Notes: generated by a model not told the origin, from the sequence alone. 38,141 nt of DNA from Bacteroidales bacterium (GCA_015654525.1 JAATGT010000139.1:1-38141); one strand, 5' to 3'. Shown: positions 1 through 9,042, counted from the stretch's first letter. Made by a program: numbers and translations.

Positions 1-84
1 CTGAAAAATAGGACATTATTTAATTCCTATTACTTATATATAAATTGATTAATAAAACCGACTTTAATTGGTATACCAATCTGC

Positions 85-115
85 TTTTATTTCTTGCACA
101 TTTTATGTATCTTTG
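85..115 (+). promoter_or_regulatory. Bacteroides-type promoter for fabI
   Basis: The -7 element TATCTTTG (108-115) matches the Bacteroides consensus TAnnTTTG. A TTTT at 85-88 lies 19 bp upstream in the -33 position. The predicted transcript leader is about 70 nt. Assigned by consensus only. Confidence 0.6.
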
Positions 116-190
116 TGCCGAAATTCAGGTTATTGATTAGAACATTTCTTGTTTGAGGGTGTTTTACAACAAAACTATTAACAAAACAAC

Positions 191-1048
191 ATGGGTAATA
201 ATTTATTAAAAGGTAAAAGAGGTATTGTATTTGGAGCGTTGAACGAAATGTCCATCGCATGGAAAGTTGCTGAACGTGCCGTAGAAGAAGGTGCAATCAT
301 CACTTTGTCGAATACTCCATTGGCCGTGCGTATGGGAACAACCGATGAGTTAGCTAAAAAGCTTAATGCTAAACTGATTCCGGCTGATGCAACCAGTGTG
401 GAAGATTTGGAACAGGTTTTCTCACAATCGGTGGAAGAGTTGGGTGGTAAAATCGATTTTGTTCTTCATTCGATAGGTATGTCGCCAAATGTAAGAAAGA
501 AAAGACTTTACGACGACTTGGATTATGGCATGCTGAATACAACACTGGATATTTCTGCTATCTCGTTTCATAAAATGCTTCAGGTGGCAAAAAAAATGGA
601 TGCCATTAATGAATGGGGCTCTGTAGTCGCACTTAGTTATATGGCTGCTCAGCGTACTGTTTTTGGCTATAACGATATGGCTGATGCCAAATCAATGCTG
701 GAATCAATTGCTCGTAGTTTCGGTTATATTTATGGCCGCGAACATAATGTGCGTGTAAATACAATTTCTCAATCGCCAACTGTAACGACTGCTGGTAGTG
801 GTGTGAAAGGAATGGATGGCTTGCTCGATTTCTCTGAACGTATGTCTCCTCTGGGCAATGCAACAGCTGCTGACTGTGCCGATTATTGTGTTGTTATGTT
901 TAGCAATCTCACACGTAAGGTAACTATGCAGAACTTATATCACGATGGTGGTTTCTCCAGCATGTCCATGAGTTACCGTGCTATGGAACAATATAATAAA
1001 AGTTTTGATGAATTTAAAGACGAAAACGGTAAAGTTATCTACGGATAA
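191..1048 (+). CDS. fabI: Enoyl-[acyl-carrier-protein] reductase (FabI)
   Basis: This cytoplasmic enzyme reduces trans-2-enoyl-ACP with NAD(P)H in the last step of each fatty-acid elongation cycle (FAS II). The 285-residue protein is a short-chain dehydrogenase/reductase of the FabI branch. It opens with a Rossmann-type segment (GIVFGALNEMSIAW, about residues 11-24) that carries the FabI-type replacement of the usual glycine-rich loop. The catalytic pair has the FabI spacing Tyr-x6-Lys at Tyr160 and Lys167, with a further conserved Tyr150, matching E. coli Tyr156/Lys163/Tyr146. The length suits Bacteroidota FabI, which is slightly longer than the E. coli enzyme. It appears to be a single-gene unit between its own promoter and a hairpin terminator. 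Family identity is clear; cofactor preference cannot be read from the sequence. Confidence 0.95.
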   Translation: MGNNLLKGKRGIVFGALNEMSIAWKVAERAVEEGAIITLSNTPLAVRMGTTDELAKKLNAKLIPADATSVEDLEQVFSQSVEELGGKIDFVLHSIGMSPNVRKKRLYDDLDYGMLNTTLDISAISFHKMLQVAKKMDAINEWGSVVALSYMAAQRTVFGYNDMADAKSMLESIARSFGYIYGREHNVRVNTISQSPTVTTAGSGVKGMDGLLDFSERMSPLGNATAADCADYCVVMFSNLTRKVTMQNLYHDGGFSSMSMSYRAMEQYNKSFDEFKDENGKVIYG

Positions 1049-1081
1049 TGCTCTTTGAATTGAATTCATGTGATAAGAAAA

Positions 1082-1115
1082 CAGGAAAGTGATTAGTTAC
1101 TTTCCTGCTTTTTTT
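1082..1115. terminator. Rho-independent terminator after fabI, possibly bidirectional
   Basis: A perfect 9-bp stem, CAGGAAAGT (1082-1090) with ACTTTCCTG (1099-1107), has an 8-nt loop and is followed by seven T (1109-1115) on the plus strand. The minus strand also runs into GTTTTC, so the hairpin may serve the convergent anti-sigma/barrel gene as well. Confidence 0.8.
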
Positions 1116-1215
1116 GTTGTACGCGGTTATAATGCAATCTTTATAGATTCGGATCTTGGTAATTATTAGTTCCTTCGATCTTATGAGGAAGAACTGAGTG
1201 TAAATTCTGATGCTT

Positions 1216-2523
1216 TTATTTAAATTGATATCTGATGCCGGCGCTTAAGCCGATTGTTGTAGGATGATCTGTGCGTGCACTCACTGGCTGATTGTTATCG
1301 AAGAAATAAGATATTTTCGGTTCAAAATAAATGCTCCAATTTCGCTCTAATTTATATGCCATACCTACTGCTCCGTTTATCGACCATTGAAGTCCGTCAA
1401 TACTACTGGTTGATTTAGTACTGTTTGTCTGATTACTTAAGTGCTCTTCTTCCGTGTAGGTCGATCTTAGCCCTTTCTCGACCATGACTCCGCCCAAAAG
1501 GTATATTTCCCAGTTATACTTACTCCATAGTTTTCCCACGAAGTTAACCGGAACTCCCAGGTAATCGAGTCTTAGTTTAGCATTATAATGTAGAACACCT
1601 TCGTTTTCGAATGTGGATGATAAATAAGTGTATACTAATCCCGTTTCAATGCTTATGGTTTTATTCAGGTTCTTTCTTATTATTAATCCAAATGAGATTG
1701 GAGGTAAATAATTTTGTTTGTCATACTTCGCTGAACTCAAAACGTTGGCATAGCTTGAGCTCATGTTTGAGGTGGATAAACTGTTATTGTCCTTACTGAC
1801 ACTATATAGGTTTTCATTCCCGCCGGTATTCATCATAGTACTTCCATTTGTTCCTACTGTGGCAGCCAATAGCCAGTTGTGTTTGTTTTTTCGTTTACTT
1901 TCAGGCTCTTTGATGGTTGCGTCTGCCAAGCTATAAGGAATAATTTTAGTCGCTTTTGTTGAAAGGCTTGAATCATTCTCTGCAGTTTTTGTCTCAGTTA
2001 TTGTTTCTTCCTGTTCTCGATTGTTCTTGTTTTCGATTCCGGAAATCATCTTGTTTTGAATTGTGTCGTTGTTTAATAAGACAGTCAAAACCTGATCGTT
2101 TTCGGAAGGTAAGACTACTTTTTGAGTGGATGTTATCGGTTGTCTTACTATTATTTGCTCTGATTGAATGTTTGTTATAGTCTTTGTTCTTGCGATTATT
2201 TTATTGGTATGAATACTGGTTGTTTGCTGTTGTGCAAATTGTTTAGTTTGTTTTAGTTCTTCTTTAATATGGTTTTCAGATTTACTGCTATCGGTTGATG
2301 GTTCGAATGAAGGCTGAAGTGTGAACATCAATGCTAAAACAGCTACAGCAGCTTCACCCGTAAGCCAAAACCAGAAAGGAATCACTCTTCTTTTCTTTTT
2401 GGGTCTCAAGCGTGTTTCTATTTCATTCCAGCAATCGGCATCTACCGGCAACCGGTGGTCCTCCAGTTTTTGTCGGATGGACTCGCTAAAAGCATCTCTG
2501 TTATTATTTATGTTGTTTTGCAT
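1216..2523 (-). CDS. Anti-sigma-like membrane protein fused to a C-terminal outer-membrane beta-barrel domain
   Basis: The 435-residue protein has three parts. A short charged cytoplasmic-type head (residues 1-46, with a CWNEIETRLR helix like those of Bacteroidota anti-sigma proteins) precedes one hydrophobic segment (about 47-69). A long Ser/Thr/Asn/Gln-rich linker follows (about 70-215). The C-terminal half (about 216-435) has alternating aromatic/polar strands typical of PorT/OMP_b-brl barrels and ends in IRYQFK. It overlaps the upstream ECF sigma gene by 20 nt, the usual arrangement for a sigma factor and its inhibitor. The inferred role is to hold the sigma factor at the membrane until an envelope signal releases it. 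It is odd because a single chain would cross the inner membrane and end in a barrel. No experimental relative is recalled, so sigma inhibition is inference from context. Confidence 0.65.
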   Translation of the reverse strand: MQNNINNNRDAFSESIRQKLEDHRLPVDADCWNEIETRLRPKKKRRVIPFWFWLTGEAAVAVLALMFTLQPSFEPSTDSSKSENHIKEELKQTKQFAQQQTTSIHTNKIIARTKTITNIQSEQIIVRQPITSTQKVVLPSENDQVLTVLLNNDTIQNKMISGIENKNNREQEETITETKTAENDSSLSTKATKIIPYSLADATIKEPESKRKNKHNWLLAATVGTNGSTMMNTGGNENLYSVSKDNNSLSTSNMSSSYANVLSSAKYDKQNYLPPISFGLIIRKNLNKTISIETGLVYTYLSSTFENEGVLHYNAKLRLDYLGVPVNFVGKLWSKYNWEIYLLGGVMVEKGLRSTYTEEEHLSNQTNSTKSTSSIDGLQWSINGAVGMAYKLERNWSIYFEPKISYFFDNNQPVSARTDHPTTIGLSAGIRYQFK

Positions 2524-3082
2524 ATGCTGAGTTGTTTAATGATTGGATATTTTGTTGAAGAATTTTTCGAGCCCGCATGAATTGCGATCGTGAGGTGCCT
2601 TCACTTATATTCAGTATTTCTGCAATTTCTGCATGCGAATATCCTTCTATGACATAAAGGTTAAAAACGGTTCGATAACCATCTGATAGCTGAGATATGA
2701 GGGACATCAGGTCGTCAGCCGAAATTTTGGCCAATAGACTTTCATCATTATTTTCGAGATAATTATCGTATTCTTCAATACTTGTACTCTGCTTTAGTGC
2801 GTCATTCTGCCGGAGATGTTCAAGAGCTGTTGTGACGAAAATCCGGCGAATCCAGCCGGCGAATGCACCGCTTCCCGAATATGAATCTATTTTGATAAAA
2901 ACCTTTATGAATCCATCCTGCAATAAATCGCGAGCTGTTTCCCGTTCGTTTACGTACCGTGCGCACACGCTCAACATGGCAGATGCATATAACTCAAATA
3001 CTTGTTTTTGAGCCCATGGTTTGCCTTCCTTGCATCCTGCAATTAACTGTTGTTCGTCTGTTGTAGCAGCCTTTGATTTCAT
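2504..3082 (-). CDS. ECF-family RNA polymerase sigma factor
   Basis: A 192-residue sigma-70 family protein with only regions 2 and 4, the extracytoplasmic-function type. Region 2 (about residues 25-95) includes the helix ARDLLQDGFIKVFIKIDSYS followed by a GAFAGWIRRI core-binding/-10 recognition segment. Region 4 (about 125-175) shows the helix-turn-helix with the family-typical HAEIAEILNISEGTSRSQ. It would direct core RNA polymerase to a specific promoter set. Its 3' end overlaps the membrane protein gene by 20 nt, suggesting translational coupling with its likely inhibitor. A -7 match lies about 70 bp upstream. Target genes cannot be predicted. Confidence 0.92.
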   Translation of the reverse strand: MKSKAATTDEQQLIAGCKEGKPWAQKQVFELYASAMLSVCARYVNERETARDLLQDGFIKVFIKIDSYSGSGAFAGWIRRIFVTTALEHLRQNDALKQSTSIEEYDNYLENNDESLLAKISADDLMSLISQLSDGYRTVFNLYVIEGYSHAEIAEILNISEGTSRSQFMRARKILQQNIQSLNNSAYAKQHK

Positions 3083-3152
3083 ATCCTTTTTTCAAGATGC
3101 ATGTTTGGTGGTTTTTGTTGCATCTCAGTCCAATAAAAAGTTTAATATATGA

Positions 3153-3160
3153 CAAAACTA
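3153..3160 (-). promoter_or_regulatory. Candidate -7 element upstream of the first ECF sigma gene
   Basis: TAGTTTTG on the minus strand is an exact TAnnTTTG match, about 70 bp upstream of the sigma start. No convincing TTTG -33 element was found at 19-21 bp, so the promoter may rely on another sigma factor. Confidence 0.4.
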
Positions 3161-3511
3161 CAATATTTTAGTAAGAAATTTGCCCTATTGATGCATCTAT
3201 TATTGAGAGTCTGAATCATCAGAGGTGGAAATGCAGGATGTAAACGCCCGAGCAATGTTTTTTTCTTGCCCGTTGTTAGCTTTCTTTCTATTCCGGCTAC
3301 GCATTTACTAATCATTTCTTGCCTACCAATTAGAGTGTTTGTAACGATCAATTAATAAAGAAATCATTATGATTTATACTTGGGATATATACCCTAAATA
3401 TAAACTCTGCTCATCAATATATTTAATATGACGGGATATTCTTACTAAAACATCGTTATCAAGATGCTAGTTCATATGTATATTCCGGGGTTTTCATTTG
3501 CTGTAAAATAC

Positions 3512-3540
3512 AAAAGACTTTACATATTACGTGTAAAGTC
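3512..3540 (-). terminator. Terminator after the DPP5-like peptidase
   Basis: A perfect 9-bp stem, GACTTTACA (3516-3524) with TGTAAAGTC (3532-3540), has a 7-nt loop. On the minus strand it is followed by TTTTGTATTTT. It lies about 40 bp past the stop codon of the peptidase gene. Confidence 0.75.
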
Positions 3541-3577
3541 CTTCGTTGTGTAAATTATTTTATTGTAAAAGTACGGT

Positions 3578-5656
3578 TTATTTCAGCCATTTGTCCAGCC
3601 ATGAGAAAAATGTCCGTTGCCACAGGATGCCGTTCTGAGGTTGTAATACCCAATGATTTTCATCGGGAAAAATAAGCATCTGTGCCGGAACGCCGCGCAA
3701 TACTGCTGCGTTAAATGCTGACATGCCCTGTGAGGCCAGAATGCGGTAATCTTTTTCTCCGTGAATAACAAGAATGGGCGTATCCCATTTATCAACAAAC
3801 AGGTGTGGAGAGTTTGCGAACGAACGTTGCGCAATAGCATCGTTTTTATCCCAGTAAGCGCCGCCCAGATCCCAGTTGACAAACCACATTTCTTCAGTTT
3901 CCAGATATTGTTGCGGTAAATTAAACATACCATCATGAGCCAAAAATGCTTTGAAACGTTTCTCGTGATGTCCGGCCAGCCAGTACACAGAAAAACCACC
4001 GTAGCTGGCTCCAACACAGCCCAATTTATCTTTATTTACGAATGGTTCTTTTGCCACGGCATCAATGGCTGAAAAATAATCTTTCATGTTTTGTCCACCA
4101 TAGTCGCCGCTAATCTGGGTAAGCCAATCCATTCCAAAACCAGGTAACCCACGGCGATTGGGTGCTACAATAATGTATCCGTTAGCAGCCATTATCTGAA
4201 AATTCCAACGGTACGACCAAAACTGGCTGACAGTTGATTGTGGTCCGCCTTCGCAATAAAGTAATGTCGGGTATTTTTTATTCGGATCGAAATGCGGAGG
4301 ATAAATCACCCAAGTTTGCATTTGTTTATTGTCGGTAGTTGTAATCCAGCGTTCTTCTACTTTACCCATTTCCAGTTGAGCCAGAATGTCTTTATTTTCG
4401 AATGAGAGTTCGGTCTCTAATCCTGTTTTGGGGTTAATTACATAAATCTCGTCTGGTTTGCTCATAGAATGTTTGATGCCTATAAGCTTGTTTTTTACTG
4501 GACTTACAAATGCATAATCGTGTACACCTTTGGTTATTTGTATTATCTTTTTTGTAGTAATGTCAGCTCTATAGATTTGCGTGACAGCATGCCAACAGCT
4601 CACAAAGTAGATTGATTTGCTATCGGCGGTCCATGCTAATCCATTTGAGTTTTGATCGAAGTTGGCCGAAACATCTGTTTTCTCGCCGGTTTTGATGTTC
4701 AGGATAAATAATCTGCTTTTGTCCGATTCGTAACCATCATGCTCCATGCTTTCCCACGCCAGCCACTTTCCATCCGGCGAGAATACAGGGTTCTGATCGT
4801 ATCCCATCATTCCCTGAGTTTTGTTTTCTGTTTTTCCATTTTCTATGTTGTAAAAATAGATATCCGAATTGGTTGAGAGTGCATATTCTTTTCCGGTTTT
4901 CTTCCGGCATGTGTATGCCACAATCTTTCCATCGGGGCTCCATGCCAATTGTTCTATTCCACCAAATGGCTTCATCGGGCTTTCGTAAGGTTCTCCTTTT
5001 AATATGTCGGTTTCATTTTCTATTTTTTCATTATTAAAGCTGGCAACAAAAGGGTGTGGTACTGTTTGTACCCATGCATCCCAATGTTTATACATCAAGT
5101 CATTTACAATCACACCGCTGGCTTTGGGCAGATCAGGATATTTGTCAACAGTTCGCTCGCCATATTTTACATCTGCCACAAAAAGTAGTTTTGTTTCGTC
5201 GGGCGAAAATGAGAAGTCGGTCAGATCTCCTTCCCGGGAGGTTATTTGTTTTCGATCGCTGCCGTCGGGCTTCATGCTCCACAGTTGCATGCTACCACTT
5301 TCGGACGATAAAAAAGCGATGCGCTCACCTTTGTTTATCCATTTGGCAGCTGCTTCGCGTGTGGCTGTTTTTGTAATTTGCTTTTTGTCAGTACCATCGG
5401 CGTTCATTGTAAAAATCTCCGAGTTGCCTTTGTTTTCCGGTATACTGTAATAAGATACGTTATACAGAATTTTTGATCCATCGGGTGATATTTGTACATT
5501 GCCTACGCGCCCAAAAGACCATAACACTTCCGGAGTCATAATTCCGTTTTCTATTTTGGGCTGATGCTTTCCTATTATAGGAGCTTCGGCTAATGTGCTG
5601 CCCGATGCAGCTGCAACGGCTATCGCCATAATACTTGTTTTTATTAGTTTATTCAT
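3578..5656 (-). CDS. S9-family serine peptidase, dipeptidyl-peptidase 5-like
   Basis: The 692-residue protein starts with a signal peptide (about residues 1-23), so it acts in the periplasm, probably releasing dipeptides from peptides for uptake. The N-terminal two thirds is a beta-propeller made of repeated WD40-like/TolB-type motifs (variants of SPDGSKILY and DGTDKKQIT). The C-terminal prolyl-oligopeptidase domain carries the nucleophile motif GASYGG with Ser551, then Asp636 (EKDYR) and His668 (DENHW). The spacings of 85 and 32 residues equal those I recall for the Porphyromonas gingivalis DPP5 triad (Ser542/Asp627/His659). Length also fits DPP5. It is a monocistronic gene with its own terminator, divergent from a methyltransferase gene. 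Substrate preference is inferred from the family. Confidence 0.9.
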   Translation of the reverse strand: MNKLIKTSIMAIAVAAASGSTLAEAPIIGKHQPKIENGIMTPEVLWSFGRVGNVQISPDGSKILYNVSYYSIPENKGNSEIFTMNADGTDKKQITKTATREAAAKWINKGERIAFLSSESGSMQLWSMKPDGSDRKQITSREGDLTDFSFSPDETKLLFVADVKYGERTVDKYPDLPKASGVIVNDLMYKHWDAWVQTVPHPFVASFNNEKIENETDILKGEPYESPMKPFGGIEQLAWSPDGKIVAYTCRKKTGKEYALSTNSDIYFYNIENGKTENKTQGMMGYDQNPVFSPDGKWLAWESMEHDGYESDKSRLFILNIKTGEKTDVSANFDQNSNGLAWTADSKSIYFVSCWHAVTQIYRADITTKKIIQITKGVHDYAFVSPVKNKLIGIKHSMSKPDEIYVINPKTGLETELSFENKDILAQLEMGKVEERWITTTDNKQMQTWVIYPPHFDPNKKYPTLLYCEGGPQSTVSQFWSYRWNFQIMAANGYIIVAPNRRGLPGFGMDWLTQISGDYGGQNMKDYFSAIDAVAKEPFVNKDKLGCVGASYGGFSVYWLAGHHEKRFKAFLAHDGMFNLPQQYLETEEMWFVNWDLGGAYWDKNDAIAQRSFANSPHLFVDKWDTPILVIHGEKDYRILASQGMSAFNAAVLRGVPAQMLIFPDENHWVLQPQNGILWQRTFFSWLDKWLK

Positions 5657-5753
5657 TCGTTATTATATGAAGTTACAACATTCGCGGGTTTGAAAAGAAC
5701 GGGTCAAAGCAATATTGCAATAAGTTGGTAATATATTGCATTAATTGAGCTTG

Positions 5754-5784
5754 CAAATATAAGGTTTTTTACATCATTATACAA
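5754..5784 (-). promoter_or_regulatory. Promoter for the DPP5-like peptidase
   Basis: On the minus strand TATATTTG (5761-5754) exactly fits TAnnTTTG, and TTGT (5784-5781) lies 19 bp upstream. The predicted leader is about 90 nt. Confidence 0.5.
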
Positions 5785-5828
5785 TTAAGCGCCTACATCT
5801 ATATTTGGCGAGTTTTAAACCAAACAAA

Positions 5829-5861
5829 TTTGGCGTAAAAAGAGTTCTATTAGTAGTTTTG
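5829..5861 (+). promoter_or_regulatory. Promoter for the SAM methyltransferase
   Basis: TTTG (5829-5832), 21 bp, TAGTTTTG (5854-5861) is a full match to the Bacteroides -33/-7 consensus. The start codon is 25 bp downstream of the -7 element. Confidence 0.7.
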
Positions 5862-5886
5862 CTAAATTAAAATAAACATATAACGT

Positions 5887-6492
5887 ATGAATGATAGTTT
5901 TGCCCACAGGGCAGCTGACTGGGATAGCCCTGCAAAAATAGAGATGACGGAAATATTTGTTGCAGAGATGATGCATCATATAAAGCCTAGTAAAAGCTGG
6001 AAAGCGTTGGAAATTGGTGCAGGGACGGGACTGGTAGGTTTACAAATTCTACCATATATAGGTGAAATCGTTTTCGAGGATACTTCTGCAGCGATGCTAG
6101 GGGTTTTGAAAAGCAAATTGAAAGGTCTCGAGTCTGTGGCAATGCTTCATGGTGAAGTGTCCGATTACAGAAAACAGGATATTGATTTGATTTTTTCGTG
6201 TATGGCTTTTCATCATATTCCGAAAATTGAGGAGACGCTGAGGCATTTGTATGAGATAACGACTCCCGGTGCATTGATAGTTGTGGGGGACATTCGTAGC
6301 GAAGATGGCTCTTTCCACCGTTTTGAGCCAATACCACATCGGGGCTTTGACACAGGTTTGTTATCCGGGCAGTTTCATGGTGCCGGATTTGAGGTTCTTG
6401 TTTTGCGTACTTATAATGTACTGACGAGAGAGAGGGTAAAAGGTAAGCTGACCGACTATGAACAATTTATTATTGTTGCAAAAAAGAGGTAG
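5887..6492 (+). CDS. Class I SAM-dependent methyltransferase, substrate unknown
   Basis: A 201-residue Rossmann-fold methyltransferase. The SAM-binding motif I is LEIGAGTG at residues 41-48. An acidic residue ending strand 2 (VFEDTS) would bind the ribose hydroxyls. The motif around LIFSCMAFHHIP is typical of Methyltransf_11/25 small-molecule enzymes. The short N-terminal FAHRAADWDSP segment resembles the opening of UbiE/YcgJ-like families. It is a single gene with a strong promoter match, divergent from the DPP5-like gene. The substrate cannot be inferred from its neighbours. Confidence 0.8.
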   Translation: MNDSFAHRAADWDSPAKIEMTEIFVAEMMHHIKPSKSWKALEIGAGTGLVGLQILPYIGEIVFEDTSAAMLGVLKSKLKGLESVAMLHGEVSDYRKQDIDLIFSCMAFHHIPKIEETLRHLYEITTPGALIVVGDIRSEDGSFHRFEPIPHRGFDTGLLSGQFHGAGFEVLVLRTYNVLTRERVKGKLTDYEQFIIVAKKR

Positions 6493-6796
6493 ACATCTTT
6501 TGTTTAACTGATTTTTGACGTTTGAAAATCAAATTCCTTAATTTTGTATTTGTTTGTTTCTCGGTTTTACCCGTAAATTTAGCCTTTTAAGCTGTAAATT
6601 CATCACTTTTGTTAATTTGAGCGGTCATTTTATCTATGAATCCACTTCTATTAAGTTAAATTACTGGTATTTTGCGAATTTATATTAATCTATTATATAA
6701 AAAAATGCATACTATTACTATAGTTACAAAATAAATGCCATTATTTGTTGCCAATGTAGTGGCTGAGATCTTTTTTTGATGTAAATTTGTCGCGTT
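6493..6796. other. 304-bp AT-rich intergenic region upstream of the two-component system
   Basis: A weak hairpin follows the methyltransferase gene (TGATTTT 6519-6525 with AAAATCA 6535-6541), without a clear T tract. At the right end is a -7-like box directly before the kinase start codon. No coding potential was seen. Confidence 0.5.
6782..6789 (+). promoter_or_regulatory. -7-like element directly upstream of the RprX-like kinase
   Basis: TAAATTTG exactly matches TAnnTTTG but ends only 7 bp before the ATG at 6797. If used, the mRNA would be nearly leaderless. No good -33 element is present, so confidence is low. Confidence 0.35.
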
Positions 6797-8338
6797 ATGA
6801 AGAAAACGACTATCTGGATACTCATTGTTTTTATGGTTTTGACCTTTGTGGGGCTTATAGTTCTACAAGCTAGATATGTGAGAGTCAATGCAGAAATGGT
6901 TGAAAATCAATTTAATGACAATGTTCAACGTAGTTTATTTCAAACCGTTAGTTTGGTTGAAGAGAATGAAGCGTTAGAGTATTTGGGGCAAACGCTGGAG
7001 GGCGAAGATTACTCTGGAAGTCAAAATAAGCTTCTAAGTATGGATGCTAAGAATATTCGACTGAAAAATAATATTGACAGCATGGCGGGAAGTTTGAAAC
7101 TAACTTCAGAACAACTCAATCGACCAAGCATTAGATTGTCTACTCGACACGGAAAATCAACCATTGAAGAAACATCACGTTATTTGCAGGAAAAATTCAA
7201 ACAGAATTTTTCGCGTTCTAAGACCATTTTAGATCAGGCTGTATTCAGATGGATGAAAGAGATCGATGAAAAAGAAATAAGTGAACGCGTTAACTTTGAA
7301 GAGTTGAACGGAATTTTAGAAAAGGTATTGGTTAACAACAGCGTTGATTTGCCTTTTTTCTATTCTATAGTTGATAAACAGGGTAAAATTATCTATAATT
7401 GTCATAAAGATATACATCAAGAAGATTTAAACAATACACCAAGTAATATTTATACGCAGAAGCTATTTCCATTTGAGGAATCAAATAAAGTGGCGTATTT
7501 ACAGGTTACTTTCCCGACAAAGCAAAATTATATTTTGAATTCGATGAATTTACTTTTGCCCTCAATAGCACTGGTTATACTCATCTTGTTGGTGTTTATC
7601 GTAGCTATTGTTATTATTTTCAGGCAGAAGAAGTTAAACAACATGAAAAATGACTTTGTTAATAATATGACGCATGAATTGAAAACTCCTATATCAACCA
7701 TTTCTTTAGCTTCGCAAATGTTGCAGGATAGTGGGGTTGGCAAAACACCGGAAACGCTTAAACACATTTCAAACGTTATCCGTGACGAAACCAAGCGGTT
7801 AAGTCTTCAGGTTGAAAAAGTATTGCAAATGGCTGTTTTTGAAAAAGAGAAGTCGATACTTAAACTGAATGAAATCAAAATCAATTCGTTGGTAGAAGAC
7901 ATTATTAGTAATTTTTCTTTGAAAGTGACGAGCAAAGGAGGCAAAATCACCTCCAATATGAAAGCCCTGAATGATGTGGCTCTGATTGATGAAGTGCATT
8001 TTACGAACGTTATTTTCAATTTAATGGACAATGCGCTTAAATACTGCGACAAACCTTTGCTGTTGACTATTGAAACATGGAATGAGAAAGATAACTTGCT
8101 CATTAGTATTGAAGATAACGGCATAGGAATTAATAAAGAAGATCTGAAACGGGTTTTTGAAAAGTTTTATCGCGTATCAACAGGCAACCTGCACAATGTA
8201 AAAGGTTTTGGATTGGGCCTTGCCTATGTAAAGAAAATTGTAAATGAACATCGCGGATCTATTAAGGTAGAGAGCGAAATAAATATCGGAACAAAATTCA
8301 CTATTACAATACCAACATTAAAAAATTACGAGTTATGA
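6797..8338 (+). CDS. rprX: Membrane sensor histidine kinase, RprX-like
   Basis: The 513-residue kinase has an N-terminal transmembrane helix (about 5-25), a periplasmic sensor region (about 26-250) with no recognised fold, and a second helix (about 252-275). The HisKA segment carries the phospho-acceptor His293 in NNMTHELKTPIST. A HATPase domain follows (about 400-510), with N box NLMDNALKY, G1 DNGIGI and G2 GFGLGLAYV. The domain order and length agree with Bacteroides RprX (about 519 residues). The stop overlaps the start of the response regulator gene by 4 nt (ATGA), so the pair is translationally coupled. The signal it senses is unknown. The rprX name is by similarity of layout and partner. 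Confidence 0.85.
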   Translation: MKKTTIWILIVFMVLTFVGLIVLQARYVRVNAEMVENQFNDNVQRSLFQTVSLVEENEALEYLGQTLEGEDYSGSQNKLLSMDAKNIRLKNNIDSMAGSLKLTSEQLNRPSIRLSTRHGKSTIEETSRYLQEKFKQNFSRSKTILDQAVFRWMKEIDEKEISERVNFEELNGILEKVLVNNSVDLPFFYSIVDKQGKIIYNCHKDIHQEDLNNTPSNIYTQKLFPFEESNKVAYLQVTFPTKQNYILNSMNLLLPSIALVILILLVFIVAIVIIFRQKKLNNMKNDFVNNMTHELKTPISTISLASQMLQDSGVGKTPETLKHISNVIRDETKRLSLQVEKVLQMAVFEKEKSILKLNEIKINSLVEDIISNFSLKVTSKGGKITSNMKALNDVALIDEVHFTNVIFNLMDNALKYCDKPLLLTIETWNEKDNLLISIEDNGIGINKEDLKRVFEKFYRVSTGNLHNVKGFGLGLAYVKKIVNEHRGSIKVESEINIGTKFTITIPTLKNYEL

Positions 8339-9042
8339 CAGACGAAAAAGTAAAAATTTTGTTATGCGAAGATGATGAAAATCTTGGCATGCTTCTCAGA
8401 GAGTATTTGCAGACCAAAGGGTATGATGTAGATTTACAACCTGATGGGGAAGCTGGTTACAAGGCTTTTTCAAAAAACAAATACGATATATGTGTGTTTG
8501 ATGTGATGATGCCTAAAAAAGACGGATTTGCATTGGCAGCTGACGTACGCTCATTAAATGCCGAAGTACCTATTATTTTCCTTACAGCAAAATCGATGAA
8601 GGAAGATATCTTGCAGGGATTTAAATTAGGCGCCGACGACTACTTATCGAAACCATTTAGTATGGAAGAATTGTTGTATCGTATTGAATCAATATTACGT
8701 CGTGTGAAAGGGAAACGTGCAAAAGACGTTGTAACTTATCAAATCGGATCTTTTACATTTGATGCTCAAAAACAATTGCTTACTTTTGAAGGTGAGTCTA
8801 AGAAGTTTACAACTAAAGAATCGGAATTGTTGAATTTGTTGGCTGCAAATGCTAATAACATTTTAGAACGTAATTTTGCTCTGAAAACTATTTGGGTTGA
8901 TGATAATTATTTCAATGCTCGTAGCATGGATGTGTATATCACAAAATTACGTAAACTATTGAAAGATGATCAAGACGTGGCTATTATCAACATCCATGGC
9001 AAGGGTTATAAATTGATCACTCCTCAGGTAAAAGAAGACTAA
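8335..9042 (+). CDS. rprY: OmpR/PhoB-family response regulator, RprY-like
   Basis: A 235-residue DNA-binding regulator. The receiver domain (about 6-120) has the acidic pocket CEDDE (residues 11-15), phospho-acceptor Asp56 in FDVMMP, Thr84 in FLTAK and Lys107 in LSKPF. The C-terminal winged-helix domain (about 130-230) ends in a recognition segment with ARSMDVYITKLRKLL and the wing HGKGYKL, as in OmpR relatives. It would be phosphorylated by the upstream kinase, with which it overlaps by 4 nt. Bacteroides RprY is about 233 residues. A long hairpin terminator follows. Target promoters cannot be read here. Confidence 0.9.
   Translation: MTDEKVKILLCEDDENLGMLLREYLQTKGYDVDLQPDGEAGYKAFSKNKYDICVFDVMMPKKDGFALAADVRSLNAEVPIIFLTAKSMKEDILQGFKLGADDYLSKPFSMEELLYRIESILRRVKGKRAKDVVTYQIGSFTFDAQKQLLTFEGESKKFTTKESELLNLLAANANNILERNFALKTIWVDDNYFNARSMDVYITKLRKLLKDDQDVAIINIHGKGYKLITPQVKED

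Larger units (their letters stand above)
3083..3577. other. 495-bp intergenic region between the DPP5-like gene and the ECF sigma gene
   Basis: It holds the candidate sigma promoter near 3153 and the peptidase terminator at 3512-3540. A small imperfect palindrome, TTGGGATATATACCCTAA, sits at 3380-3397. One short open frame (3142-3351, minus) overlaps the promoter and has no recognisable domain, so it is not called. Nothing else was seen. Confidence 0.6.

Noticed and set aside
3142-3351. 69-codon minus-strand open frame upstream of the ECF sigma gene region
   Set aside because: It overlaps the candidate sigma promoter, has no recognisable domain or signal peptide, and lies in AT-rich DNA where such frames arise by chance.
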